A stretch of 64,000 bases of DNA from Motacilla alba alba (taxonomy: Eukaryota > Chordata > Aves > Passeriformes > Motacillidae). The stretch covers positions 49,615,652 to 49,679,651 of the forward strand of contig NC_052017.1 in NCBI RefSeq assembly GCF_015832195.1. The letters run 5' to 3'. The position numbers and the translations under genes are program-made. Under the pieces are notes generated by a model. That model ran no database searches, was not told the DNA's origin, and was given only the letters and a program-made list of their open reading frames with translations. Position 1 is the first letter of the stretch. The number at the start of each line of letters is the position of its first letter. Of this stretch, positions 37,877 through 51,699 are shown one piece after another.

Positions 37877-40800
37877 ATTGGACTCTATCCTTAGCTATAC
37901 CTTCTCTTAAGATGAGACAACTGTAAGTACTTGGACTTTCCTTTTTGCCTCTCCTTGGGGCAAGTATATGAGGGTAGAACTATCTCAGTATATTTAAGGA
38001 TTTACACTCTACTGATAACAATAGTTAATTAGAGGGGGTGCACAAAACAAAGAAAAGAAAAAGGATAAATTAAGTCAACAATAATTAAGGCAGAATATAA
38101 TTACAGTACTAATTAGAATAGTTTTCCAGTAGGAATGGATAATTTAAATATGAACAAAACACAATAATGAAAGACTCTGCTGCCTCAACATCTCTTTTAC
38201 TTTTCCGTACTCTGAGAATAGAAATTATAACATCACCAGATTTTTTTCCCTATTTATAATTCCAAATATTTTGTTGTATTTCTATGATTTATTTGAAGAA
38301 TTCTCTTTCATGACATTACCAATCTTCCTTTCAGCTTAAATCCCAGGACTACTGCTTTTCAAAATAGAAAGGGTGTTGTTTAAAAATTTATCCTTGAGAG
38401 TGTCCCAGAAAAAACCCCTAAAAGCCAAATAAGTAAATAGCTTCTATATTAAAAAGTTCTTAGTTAATTTACTAGAATATTTATACACTTTTTAGTTTTA
38501 GTGGATGTTTCTAGCGCAACGGTAGCAAATGATACAGAACATCTATTTGTACAAAGGAATAAGTCAAGGTTACTTTTGAATAACTCTGATACCTTGCATT
38601 TTCACCCTCCCAAAATTTTGTTCTACCATAAACTTGGTGTCTCCTGAGTGAAATCAATTAAAGATATTAGATAAAGATATGTACCATTTTCACAATCAGT
38701 ATGGAGACACCATCAGTCTTCCCATGAATGCAGGTAATTAAGTAATTGAAAAGTTGAAATTCAAGTATTTTCACAGCATTTTTCTTCCTCAGATATTTTA
38801 TTATCACGATCAACCAAATAAAGTAATTAAAAAATCTGTTTTTCAATATAATGTGCTTAAGAAGAAAAGAATATAAAGAAATACAGTATTACCACGAGGA
38901 ATCTAAATGTAAAAGCTGCAAAAACATTGATCTGAGACAACAAAATATTCAGGGAATTTTTGAATGCATGCAAACTGGATAAAAATATCTTTCTCAAGAT
39001 TGGCAGATTTTTAAAATTAGGCTGGAAAGAGAGGCAGCAAACTCTTTTGCTTCATCTTGAGTTCAACAAAAAATCCCCCCTATCTTGAACTAGAAAGTCT
39101 TTTGCATAATCTTCCATGTACTTACAATATGGAAAACTAAATAATTCTGCAAATATAATCTATAATTTTTTAAACAGTTTTACCTCCTGAATTGCCCATA
39201 TGGAAAAGAGAAACAAGACCTCTAATTATGATGACAGAAGAACTGACATGTACTGTATGAGTTTAATTAAAGTGGATGGTTCATCTGAAGATAATTTTTT
39301 TCAAAATTCATAATGACGGCATTAGCAAGTTATTAAATATGGAAATTAATGGAGAATATTGTGTTTTGTAAGGTTATCAGGTTGACTAATAATTTTAAAT
39401 TATTTTCTGGGTAATGACTTGCTGCAGTTGTGGCTGTTGCTGCACATATATTCTTCAGCTGGGTACTTGGTTTTGAGTAATTGCTATTTTCCATCTCCAG
39501 TAGATCAGTACCTGCTTGAATACTAGAATCAGACAAATCTGATGGCAAACACCTTCTGGGCAGGTAAACACTATGCTTAGTGAAGGAAAGAGAAAGAAAA
39601 AAAAATATGCAGAGTAAATCCTTCCTGATCCCATTCAAGCAGACCACTGCCCAGCCACTCTCCAAGCAACTTTTAACTTGAAAATCACATTGCACATTTT
39701 CTTCCTCTACCCCAGAGTTTTTAGACATGATGATTCTATGAATATTTACTTTTCCCCATCATATTTTTATTCCTGGTTTCAAACCCTTAATTGATTTTTT
39801 TTGAATGTACCTTAAAAACATAATTCTCCAAACTTGCAGCGCTTATGGAAAGCATAATTATGTCTCTAAGCACCGTCATGTCTATCACAATTCCTTTTTC
39901 TTTGTGCAGCATGCCTTTTCCTTTTGCAAAGAAGAGATAAACACCATTCTGCCAACATGTGCTGATCTGAGGCAATGATATTGCTCACTGATCGTCGCTT
40001 CACTTAGTATTTCATATCTTGTAATTTTCCCATAAATTACCTGAGGATGTGCTCCATGTTAATGCACACTTCAGTAGCAACCAACCATTTTCATGAACCC
40101 ATATAGAGAGCATCGTACTGATGCTTTTCACACTATTATTAACATAAATTGCCACCTTCCTAATATCAGTTCTTATTTACAGCTGACAGGATGGAGGAAT
40201 TAGCTGTGTAGAGTCATTCCTGATGTAAATATCCATATTTAATACTGTTTAAAAAACATTTTCCAGGCAAAGTATGCTGACCTCTGGTTCTGGACCAGCA
40301 GCAAATTCAAACAGTAAACAAGAAAAATGCCATAAATAAATTGGAGGGAAAAACACTATAACACAAATACCAAAATATTTGTAGTGTGAAAGAATAATTT
40401 TAACTAGCATACACTTAATATTGTACTGACCAGATTGAAATATATTACCTCTTGTTTATAGAGATATTCTTCTAAATCTGCCAAACATCAGAGCAAATAA
40501 AATAACAGATTTCCTCTCAGTCCTATTTCATATAGTAGGATATGAAATCACTTCCATTTCCAAATTTAAAAAATAATTTGCAAGCAAAATTTAGTCCCTG
40601 GTCCTTAAAAGTCAATCAAGTTCTCATTATAGTTGATGAAAGGACAATTAATTGCCAAATAAACAAGATCTGTACTTTGTTACTTAGTGTAAAAAGCCAG
40701 AACCTTATCAAATGACAGCAGTACTTCTGGATGACTGCAGGATGAGGATGGTTGTGGTTGTGTAATACAGGAAGTTATTTTCCTCTGAAACACAGTTCAG

Positions 40801-42621
40801 TTCAGTATGTCTTATTGACAGAAATACCCTGCATAAATCAGATAATAAAATATAACTGTAGTAATTTCAGCTGGCAATCAACTTAATAAAAATAAATGAC
40901 AATAAAAATGGCTAGATTCTTTAATAACTCTGATAAAGGTTGTCCATCGTACATATAAATACAAATCAAGTACAAGGTATGCAAATACACTAAACTCAAC
41001 ACAGGTCTGACTGCTGCAACTTGGAACAAATAAATTTTGGTTTCTAAACATCTTTTCCTTCTGAAAACATGGATTTTAGCTAAAGAAACTTCACTGTCAA
41101 ACTTAGTACACTGTTTATACCAAAGACAATAGAAGAAAAAAAAAACCCATAAAAGCTGAATTGCTGTTTTATATTTTCAAAACAACAATGCGAGTATGAA
41201 TTTATATTGATTAGTTGTAAAATGTAAATCACATAATAACTTGACCTGCTGAAGCTGATCTTTTAAAACTAGAGTTTAAAAAAATATTTGTTCTGTTTTT
41301 CTTATTCTCCCCCACATTCAGCCAAGCAAAAATAAATTGCTCACACAACCCAATATCAGCTGCTGTAGGAGACTGTTGGCCATCTGATAGGTGCCAGGTG
41401 AGGATTATATTAAATTCAGAATATGACCAGGATGAAGTAGACTGAGACTTTCTTTTTGTCTTGACAGCTGAGCAGCCACACAGCAAACACAATTTTCAAG
41501 CACTTCTGTTTTGTGTGGGATCCAAAATGGTCAGACCCGATTGTAGAGTTCTGCATTTCAATATTTTCAAAATTTTCTATAAATACTAGTTTTCAATTAT
41601 TAAAAGCTCCTGTGATGCAAACCTTCCAGCTGCTTTATGTTCTTCAATCGCAGGTTTTGAATTAAATTGGAACATATATTTAAATTAGAGTTAATACTTA
41701 AATTGATCAGATGCACTTGGTTGAATCTTCTAAGGAGATTCTAGGAAAGGAACTTCTTGGACTGTGATCCCTTTTAAACTCTTATTTAGATAATTTCATA
41801 TCAGAGAGTGAAAAGTGTACTGACTTCAAGAGCTTATGAAGAGATTTTTCAGTGCATCCTAAAAGCAGAACTCGAGAGTTGATAGTTCCTTAAGGGGCTA
41901 GTTCAATTTCAAAGCCACTTTAGATTAGGACATATTTCTAAAAGTCCTATGTTCATGAAAGCAAATGTGGATTTAATGTACCATAAAAATCCTGTGATGT
42001 TTTGTGTGAAACTGTAAAGCACTGAGTTCTAAAATGTTTTTGAATGAAAGCAACAGCAGCTGTTTTTGCCTCACTGTCCAGTACATGTCCAGACACTCAA
42101 AGCCATTTTGTTATTTTTTGACCTATAGCTTCCTCTGCATTCTCAAAAGGCTTCATTTTTAAAACACAGCAAATCCCATTAAAGTTATTCAAAACCTGAA
42201 AGGAGCTTGTGTGGCAAATTGAATTTTTAGTACTCTACTGACCTCAAGGAAGTTACACTAGATGTGACTTTATTCAACTCAGAACTTGGAAGTACTGTTG
42301 AATTTTTCCAACTGCACAAAGCTATCCAACCGTTTTTAATATTCCATATTTTTATTATTCTGCACCACCTCCATGCTTTCTTCAGTCCTTCCATGACACT
42401 CATCTTAATTTCCCCAAGCCAAGCTAGTATTAGTACAATAGTTCCAATTAAACTAACTCCAATTTGAGAACAAAGAAATTAGGGCCAACAATGATCCCCT
42501 CAGTTTATTTTCATTGGCTTCCAGAAAGCTTTCATCTACTATATACACACTGATTTGAATTCTCCATCATCTCCTAAAAATTGCACTATCAACCTCTTCC
42601 CAAGCAGCTTTCAAATTCCAC

Positions 42622-42659
42622 AGTATTGAAGCTATACATTAGTATTGAAGCTATACATT
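42622..42659 (+). repeat. Exact 19-bp tandem duplication
   Basis: AGTATTGAAGCTATACATT occurs twice head to tail with no mismatch, followed by a further partial AATAT. Confidence 0.95.
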
Positions 42660-45600
42660 AATATAGGTTTTACTTTTTTTTTACAAAGTTAATATTAAAA
42701 TGCTCATCTAACGTTGAAAATTTAGACTGTATATTGTGACTATTTTGAATATTCCTGACCTTTTGACATACTAAGAAGTGATAACTCTTAGATATATTTG
42801 AACAACTTTTACCAAAAAAGAAATATAAAAGAAATAGGATTCTAAACTGTTTGAAAATCCTAATAAATGTAAAGTGTACGTGTAAAAAAGAGTACCAAGT
42901 TATGAGGGATAAAGCATCAAATAAATATATTAAGTTTATAGAAAGAAAATCACACAACATGGCAACAAAAAATAATTTCCCTTCAATGCTAAAATGATCT
43001 GGTTTTGTTAATATCTGTATTTCAGTAAAACTGCATCATCAGAAACAAACAGCAATTTGTGATGTTGATAATCCCAGGATTGTAATCTACATTTAAATTT
43101 GACATATTTTTATTGTAGGTTATTTTTTTTGCTATAGATAATTACAGATATTACAAGTTTCTTCATTAATATAGAAGGAATATTGGGTGATTCCCATTTG
43201 GGATTTTATTATGAAACTCTTAATCATAGACTCTGGACAATTATTGTGTATTTCTATAGTCCTATGAATTGACGTGCAGGTTGAGGTATCCCCTCTGGCA
43301 ATCACTGGCATTATCAAGTTTGATACATTTTTTTTTTAGATTTTGTCACATTGTATAAGAAAATACACAGTAGAACAGAGCCCTACTTTTTCTAGAATTA
43401 CAGTAATCGCAGTCATTACCATTTCTTAAGTTTCTCTTTAAATAATGAATAATCCCCTAAAATGGATTATTTAAAAGCCAGAGAGATAGAGAGAACAGGA
43501 AAAGTTTCTTGCTGTAACTCCCCTTTAACTTTATTCATGAATCTTCTTATTAATTACAGATTTTGCTCTTTGATACAGATCTAAGATCTACTTGCTGTCT
43601 TGGATAAATTATTATACCAGGAATACACTCTCAAGATGTTCTGTGACTTGGAAAGAAACAAAGCTATTCCTTCAGTTTGCAGGACTGCAAGTGATTTAAT
43701 AAAAGCTTCTGCAAAGTGAAATCTACTCTTCTGCCAAGAATCATGCCAAGCCATGTGCATATGAGAGAGAGAGAAGGCACTCATGTGTGCCATTTGCTAT
43801 CTGCCAAACCTGTTGCACGATGCAAATAAATCTGTGGCTTCAGAGAGGGCTTGTACTACCCTTCAGCAGAGCTGAATAGAGCTAAGAGCACCTAGTGTCC
43901 TGCCTGAGTACTCACTCCAGGGCATGCTAGTCCAGGAGCCCTGACTGTAAAGGAAAGGTGCTTTCTGGAGTGCTTTTCCACTTTGTCCCTTTTTAATTCT
44001 CATTAGAGAATCTATAATAACTGTTATGCCTTCCTGCCTACCAATGCCCACCGATTTGCCTTGGAAGGATATCCAGACAGGCAGGAAACAAGGTGTACAG
44101 GCTGCTCAGGGCATATCCAGGCTGTGTTTGGAGAGCAAAGCTCTGAGAAGCAATGCAAATGTTCCTTTCTGTCAGTGTTACTCTCGCTGAGTTCACAGAC
44201 AGATCAAACCTAGTGCCATATGCCTGATATTTGAGAACTCCTTCTATTTGAAGTCAAAATATTTTATGAATCAAAACACTTTTAAAAATTAACAAGAGAG
44301 CAGGGAAACTTATAAACATGAAAAATGACAACTTGAAGATGCCACCAACATTACTGATGATGTACAGAGGCACTGGGAATAAAATAGCAGCAGGAAGATG
44401 CTCACCACCCTAGTTTGGTGAATTGTTGGTAATAATCAGTCTTAATACAGGAGATAGGATTTAGTAAGGTCCATGTTTCTTCCATTAGTGTTGCAGTTAA
44501 CCTGAGAGAAATCTCAAAGAATATCCTGAAGCAGGACAGAAATAATTTTAAAATTTGTTTTGATCCTGCTCAACTTATTTATTCATGATTTTGTTAGCAA
44601 GAAATCATAGATATTTTTCAGTCATTTACAAAGATGAGAAGCTATTCTATTATCATCCTTCAGTCATAACTCCTAGCAAGGATTACAAAGTTTGGGAGAC
44701 AGAGAAAAATGATCCTTTAATACAGTGAATTGAGAAGAAATTTTTTGTGTGCTTGTTCTTAAAATACAGATAGACAGTGAATTCTTGATGGATAGGTATA
44801 TAATGAAAAGATTATTGAAGCTAGCACAATGTTCAAAGAACTACCGAGCCTTTTTTCTCTTTCTCTGAGCATTTGTTCATATGGTTGCACTACCTTGAAT
44901 AAAGTTAAATCTTGTGCTGGAACATGATTGTGAACAACAGAATTTGCCATTAGACCAAAAATCAAGGTCCAGTATTAATCAGAGCACGGGCCAAGATGTT
45001 TTGGTTCGGTGAGATTAGTTTGCCCTTTGCTTAGCATGGTAAAGGTTGATCTGCACTGAGCACTAAACTGTGGCCAGCAATCATCTCAGTTCCTCAGTAC
45101 TGCTGCATTCCAAGACACTGCACAGAAAATTTTAAACAAACAAAACCAAATTCAAACAAATCAAAAATCCCAAATACTTGGAGATTTTGTTATTTGTGGG
45201 TGAAAAAATTGGCATAATGGCAAAGAGCATCATCACACATGGATTATCTTATGTGTTTGATATGTTTTTTGTCCAGTTTGCAATTTCAGGTTTTCCAAAA
45301 AAGAAATTGGTTAGTATCTCTTCCAAACATTCTTGCTACTTGACACAGTGTTTTGCAAAAAACCCCAAAATGATAAAAACACAGTCCATGCCATAGGGCA
45401 CAGATGATTAAAAAGAAGGGAAGCTTTGATCTCTTACTCCTGTGTCATTCAACCATAGCACTACAGTAAATACTATTAAGATTTTACAAAAGTGTATAAT
45501 AAATCAGATTATGTTACAAATATCAGAGGTAGAGACAGAAAGAGACATCAAAGAGGAATGAGTAGTGAAAAGAGAAAAAAATGTTAAAAGAAGTTTTGGG

Positions 45601-46256
45601 GTGGGCCAATGCTAGCAGAAAGCAGATTATTTATTCTTAAGGTGATGGGAGAAAAGATTCCCTTAAATGATACATAATGTTCCAAAATACAAATATTTTT
45701 TGTGAATACAATTCAACCTTGATACAATACACTCATTATAGCCATGAATCTACAGAAGTGCTAGGTCATTTTAAAAATAGCTTGACAGATATTGAATATA
45801 TCTTGAGTTAATGAATTAGTAAGATCTATCCTATAAGTAACATCTATCTAATTAGACATCTGTAGTTTAAACAAAGCATCATTTTTGCTGTCGTGTCAAT
45901 GCACAGGATCTTAAAATGCTGAGGGTGAAACCCCATTATTAGCTGTGGAGAATATATTTGTTTGACAGAGTCCATGTTGACTATCAAAGTATTCCAAAGC
46001 AATGTACACATCCAAAAAAATAGGTCCTTTCTATGGTAGCTGAGACTGCAGCAAGCTCTAACTTGCTGCTGCTTTCTGAAACTGATTATAGTTCAGCTGC
46101 TAAATTGGTAACTGCTTCCAAATCTTTAGCTGCTGCTTCTGAAAAGCTGGACTACATTTCAATCTTTTGCATCTTGTTAGCAGCTCTATCTTTATCATTG
46201 TACTGGACAACAAATACCCATATTCAAAGTTTAATTTCCACCAGCATCCTTTCATC

Positions 46257-46276
46257 TTTTTTTCTTTTTTTTTTTT
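46257..46276 (+). repeat. Poly-T tract
   Basis: T-rich run with a single interrupting C. Simple sequence. Confidence 0.9.
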
Positions 46277-49200
46277 ATATGCAGATCCACTTTTCCAGAA
46301 AATATTGTTATTGATTTTTTTAATCAATAAATCCTATTAATCAAATGAAGTACCTTTCCCACTTATTCTAAGAATCTTAGGAAGTGATCATGAATCATTT
46401 TGGCTGGCAACACAAATTTCCTGAAAACAGAATTTATTGTCCATATGTCTTTTCAGTAAAGTGTCTATCTTATGGAAAATCAGAGGATAATTAAGCTTTT
46501 TTGTCTTCTCACATTGAGTAATCTCACATAACAAAATATTTAAAAAGGTGTATCGGAAAAGGATCTTGTTGAAGTTATTACTTCTAAAAATAAGGAGGTC
46601 ATCTCTTTTCATATAAACACCTGTATGGATATAGATGTCCACCAAGAAATCTGCAGGTACCTATGGCATGTGCAACAGGCACATACAGGCACAAAAGTTC
46701 AAGAGGACAATGAACTCCCCTCCCCCCAGATTATAGTAGCAACAATGCTGCATGAACCTGATTTTATAATAGGCTGTACTTTTCTCACACTCCCTTTAAG
46801 CTTTAGTAAACCCTAATGCTGTCCTCATATACACCCAGGCACTGTTTTATCATTCACAAATATATGCAGAAAGTGTAGGAAGTCATTGGAGGCAATTCAT
46901 GGAAAGAATGTACATTACAAAGAAAACATGAAAAAGTAGAGAGAATGCATGTGGAATTACTCACAAGGTGAAAAGGGGAAAGTATTTCAGGCACTCTGTT
47001 TCGGATAGAATCCAGAAAAACATTTTAATAGACTGATTTGATAAATAACATCTAGCATAAATACATAAAAAGTACAGTAAAAAATACTCTTGGAATAGGA
47101 TGTATCTGGGGGAGTTCATACCTCAAGTAGTCACGCATATATTAATAACCACACCATATCCATGCTCCATATTCTGTTTGTACACATTCTGCTGTGTTTC
47201 AGAGGTTTACCTGAACTCGCTAGGAAAAGCCTCTACGATATCAATGGTGAGATCCGGTGACATTACTAACAACAAAAAATGTTACAAAGCAGTTCCAGAC
47301 ATTAACTGATTAAAGAGCGTAGGCCGTTTAAAGAGGGTAGAAATCTTTCGAAATACACAAGTTATAGCTCAATTCCCCAGGCTGTCAGGGTAGCATGTAG
47401 GAAAGCCTAACTCTAACCTTCAGAAGAAAGGTAAAAGCCCCAGCCTCAAGAAGTCAAACAGTACTGCCTCATCCATGAAAACAGGACAGGCAATGTTTTA
47501 ATAATAGTTGAACCCTGTTTATCTTATGATGCAAAACACAGGGCATTTAATGAAGAAAAGACCAAGAGAAGATCATAACACAATAGGGAATGGAGCTCTG
47601 TTTTATGCACTTGAAAAATGCCATTTTAACTGTGTTTACATAGCTGGATTATTCATACAGTTCCTTCTGTCACATTCATCTCAGGGATGGGAGTGAAGAA
47701 AGAAACACTGGATATTTTTAATGCATATTTTCACAGGAAAAACATACTCAGTGGACTGGAAATACATTTAGGATATGGGTAAAGAGAAATTCTTTACAAG
47801 ACACACAGTGATGCTCCACCCAGATCCATTTTGTCTGAGAAATTAATAAACTAATCCATTTTGGTCATTCACCAGGAGGGACAACTTTTCCCCAAAACAA
47901 CCTGGGTTTGTGAAGAAGCAGTGTCTGTGATCATTTCTGTGAAAACATTACCCATGAAGAGTTCCAAACAACTTTTATAAAACATAATACAATAAAAGCA
48001 GGGGGGAAATTAATTACTTCCTCTAACTTTATTTTAAGAAATAAAAATAAGAAATCTTTTCCCAAAATAGATAGATCACATTCACATAGAGAGAAGGTAT
48101 GAGAAATTGGTTTGGAACATTCTGCTAGAGTTGCAAAGTTAAAACTCATATGCATAACTTTTTCTTTAAAAGGCATAGGAAAAAAACAACAAACTAGAGT
48201 TCACTGCTCTGCAGTTACGATTTCCATAGAGGGTTTCTAATATTCACAAGGCTCTTATCAGCTACTGCTATTTCTAACAAACATCAAACAAGGGTGTGCA
48301 ACATGCACCCTTTTCCAATATCACTTATGTGATACTGGATTAAATCTAATTCCTATAGAACAGCAATGAAAACTTGGAAAATTAGCAGAAATGGTTCACC
48401 AGATAAAGGAATGATGAAGATTGTGTAAAATTAGGAGACTCAGTGAATACAACATCAAAAAACCTCAAAGAAATTGGTAAGAGACAAGCAAAGGGGCAGA
48501 GCTAAATAGAGAGGGGTGTATTAACAACTAACTGGAAAAAAAATGACCTCAAGATAATAATTTGTCTACTATTTACCTAAGAGGACTGATGTGTATTTCA
48601 TGAGAAATATTTAGAATATGAATTATTTTGTGCTTCTGCTGCATGGAAGCACAACAAAGACTAATGGAAAAAAGAAATCCCCAAAAGCTAATGGTTTCCA
48701 CTTCTAGGACAAGAGCATGTAGATCAGAGTGGAGCAAGGTTATTATTCCTGCTATCCTTGTGCTTTAAAAATCACTGGAAGTTGAAATCAGCTTTTCTAG
48801 AACATTGAGAAGAAAGGGTCAATCAATATTATTAAGGCTGGACGAGATACATGACAGCTTAGGGGCATGTTTTCTGGAAGAAGATTGAAAACAGAATGAT
48901 GAAGCCAGAGCAAGTTTTAGAGAGACTTCCATTCATCACTGTAATACTGCAAAAATCCCATTCCTCCCTCACATTCTTTTTCAAAAACTCTTGTTAAGCA
49001 GGAATTATATCTGCAACTAGCACTCTAGATGAGTTAATGGGTAGTGATGGCAAAGTTCATAAGTTCATTAAGTTCTGATTTGAATAGATACTGAGAAAAA
49101 ATAGCATATTGCAATTTTAAACTTTGTTTTTATCTCAGTCTACGCATAAATCTTACTTCCTACTGGTACTATGATTGCTTATTGTAACTGAAACAAGCAA

Positions 49201-50706
49201 ACATCAAATTAAGTTTTCTATTTCACCTGTTTAGCTCCTAAATTCATGAAGCTATTGTCTCATTTCCTCTGGAGACAAACAGGCTTGAAACAGTAATTCA
49301 TGTACTGCAATAACTCTGCTATATGTTTTTCATATGCTGCCTGCAGGCACAGTGAATAGGAATAAAAATTGGAACAAAACACCAACAGATCTTGCTCTGT
49401 TCTCTGTATCTATGCTTTTAGCTCCCACTCTCTGATTATTTGTTACCATTCCTATAGCTCTGGGAAATGGCAGACACAGCTACTGTGAATGCAGCAGCCC
49501 TTCTCCCTTCAGGGTTTCATTTCCAGGGTGAGAGGAAGGATGGCAGAATCAGCATGCTTTTCCCTCCCCTCTTCCCAGGCAAAGATCAGTGGCTCATGGA
49601 AAATTTCATACCAAGAAAGTCACAAGTGGGTATTATTAGGAAGTCCCATGAAAAGAGTGGACGAAGATGTACAATTTTATTAACTAACACTTTGCATTCT
49701 ATGAGCATATCATATTACTGCTCTCTGTATAATTTTGCTTCTACAGCAAAGAAGGGAAGCTTCTTTCCATAAAAGCAAATTGATACCAAATGCTGCACTG
49801 CTTTTTTACCCCTTGTTAACCATTGGGCACAAAAGGACTTTCTTCCACCCCCAGGCTCCTCTTTGCAAATAAGGGAACTGTCCTATCACCTCCCAAATCA
49901 ACTGGAAAGTATATGGGCATCAAGAACCCCAAAACCAGACAGCTTTCTGCATGTCCTCAGTACTAAACATGTTATTATCCTCTCAAAATGGATGTTTCCA
50001 AGGGAACAAGCAGAAAAGAGGATATGACAAATGCAACTGTAAAGGAGAAAAACAACACCCAAAAATCTACACTTTATTTTTTTTCCAAATTTACATATAT
50101 TTATGTTATTACATTGCAATTATGATCCATGGACTTACTATTTCATTCATTTATTAACTGCCACAGTTACTTGAATTGCCAAGATTAAGCCTCTTTCATG
50201 GTAATAACTGCATACTCATAAAGGAATTACTATTCTAAAAAAGCATATCTAAAAAGACAATAAAAAGCATCAACCTCACGCTGATACAAAAAACCAAAAC
50301 CAAAAAATCCCCAAAACCTGCAACAGTCAGAGCAAATCTGTATCAAATTCAGGAGCATAAAGGCTGTGAGACAACTGCTGCCACTGCAGGATCCCTGCTT
50401 GAAAGCAGTTTCCTCAGAAATTTATGGTGTACCCATAATTTTTCTGTTTCTTGTGATAACAGAAGTGCTTTTTTCAGCAGAGGTGTCTGGTTTTGTACTT
50501 CCTTAAGAAAGTCACCAAGTCATCTTGACTAATTTTGCTTTTTAGATAATCTTTAGTCAGGCTTTGAAACAGACCCCTTGGTTTGAACATAATTCATAAC
50601 ATATTGGGCTGCAAATTCAAAACAAAAAACCCCAAAGCCAAAACAGAAAAAAAGAAAATTGCATTTTCAGATAGCCTTTGCTGATTACTAGACAAGGACT
50701 TCAGCT

Positions 50707-50776
50707 TTGAGCAGAAAATTGAACCAGATGACCTTCTGCAGTACCTTCAAACCTGAATTATCCTACAGCCCTATGA
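50707..50776 (+). mobile_element. CR1 LINE 3'-end fragment, forward orientation
   Basis: TTGAGCAGAAAATTGAACC, then AGATGACCTTCTGCAGTACC, then TTCAAACCTGAATTATCC and CCCTATGAG match the CR1 terminus (GGACCAGATGACCT..., CCAACCTGAATTATTCTATGA). The terminal octamers are eroded, so this is an older copy than the one near 33.3 kb. Confidence 0.78.
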
Positions 50777-51189
50777 GATCCCTAGGTATGTTTTCAGAAG
50801 TCACTTATGACTTCATTTACATGGAACTTATTATTATCTTCCCTCAGACTAAGTAGAAAGGCAGTGGCATTATTACCTGTAAAATCACACCCAATCCCTC
50901 TTGTCAGCAATGATTTTAAACTGTTTGCTAGGATGTATATGTTACTTTGCTTGGATGAAAACTCATTATTAAGAAAAGAAGACAGGGACATGAAAGAATA
51001 AAGTCTTTAAGTCTAAAACTTAGAAGAATGAGAATTCTTAGTTTGTACAAACTAATTTTCATATATCCTCTGAAATCACAATGAGAATTTGAGTGCTGTG
51101 CCTGCAGCTAAAAAAAATCCTCACAACAAAACAGGCTTATTAATATGAAGGTTTTGCTCAAACACAGAATATTGATGTAGTTTCTGTTT

Positions 51190-51400
51190 CATACCAAAAA
51201 TGTTATTTAAGCTTTTATTAGCAGCAGAATCAGTGGAATTTTATAAATCTCTACCTTATCAGGAAGCACCACAGCAATAAGCAGCAAAAGCTGTAGTCCA
51301 CTTCCAGCTAATAATTACCTGTCATTATTAGATCAATAAACAGCTGGAGTCCTAATTTATTTAAATATGTTAACTGATCAATTTCTCCCTGGGAAGGAAC
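51190..51400. promoter_or_regulatory. Possible conserved intronic element (TAATTA, E-box)
   Basis: Holds TAATTA (51312-51317), ATTATTAGATCAAT, an E-box CAGCTG (51341-51346) and TTTATTTAAATATGTTAAC. It is the closest such candidate to the exon, about 2.4 kb into the downstream intron. Motif presence is seen; function is inferred. Confidence 0.22.
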
Positions 51401-51652
51401 CATGTTGTAAAGTGGCAGGATTCACAAGAGATAAAAAGTGAAAAAGTTGAATTGCCTAACTATCTTCTCCGTTTTCTCAGTTCTCTTTGACCCACTTTAA
51501 AAGAAAAGGACCTTTCTATCCTAAGTGGTTCTTAAACATTTGATATGTGTATGTGTAAAGGTCAAGGCCACAAACACTATCCTGATCCCATGATGCTAAC
51601 AGAGGTTTTACTATTGGCTGCAATACCACCAGCATTCCTGAGAAATACAAAA

Positions 51653-51699
51653 CCTTTTTTCTTCTTTTTTCTTCTTCTTCTTTTTTCTTTTTTTTTTTC
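51653..51699 (+). repeat. Poly-T/(TTC)n pyrimidine tract
   Basis: CCTTTTTTCTTCTTTTTTC, then TTCTTCTTC and long T runs, 47 nt without a purine. It generates low-complexity Phe/Lys-rich translations on both strands. Confidence 0.93.

Larger units (their letters stand above)
33392..50706. other. Intron sequence, mostly featureless
   Basis: The longest block without a recognised interspersed repeat. It holds T-runs, small A/C-rich patches (about 45130-45175 and 50285-50325) and a GC-richer patch at 43790-44220 without a recognisable element. The 131-codon minus-strand frame at 39333-39728 has no family match or splice context that I can see. Confidence 0.6.

Noticed and set aside
39333..39728. 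131-codon minus-strand open frame on the gene's strand
   Set aside because: No recognisable domain, no match to the remaining Caspr2 domains, and no consensus splice pair framing it. The length is plausible by chance in 64 kb.
43790..44220. GC-richer patch as a promoter, CpG island or exon
   Set aside because: CpG remains scarce, no consistent frame is present, and no repeat or gene family could be recognised.
46033..46314. 93-codon plus-strand frame with a hydrophobic stretch resembling a membrane protein
   Set aside because: The hydrophobic segment comes from T-rich intron and runs into a poly-T tract; no homology or promoter context.
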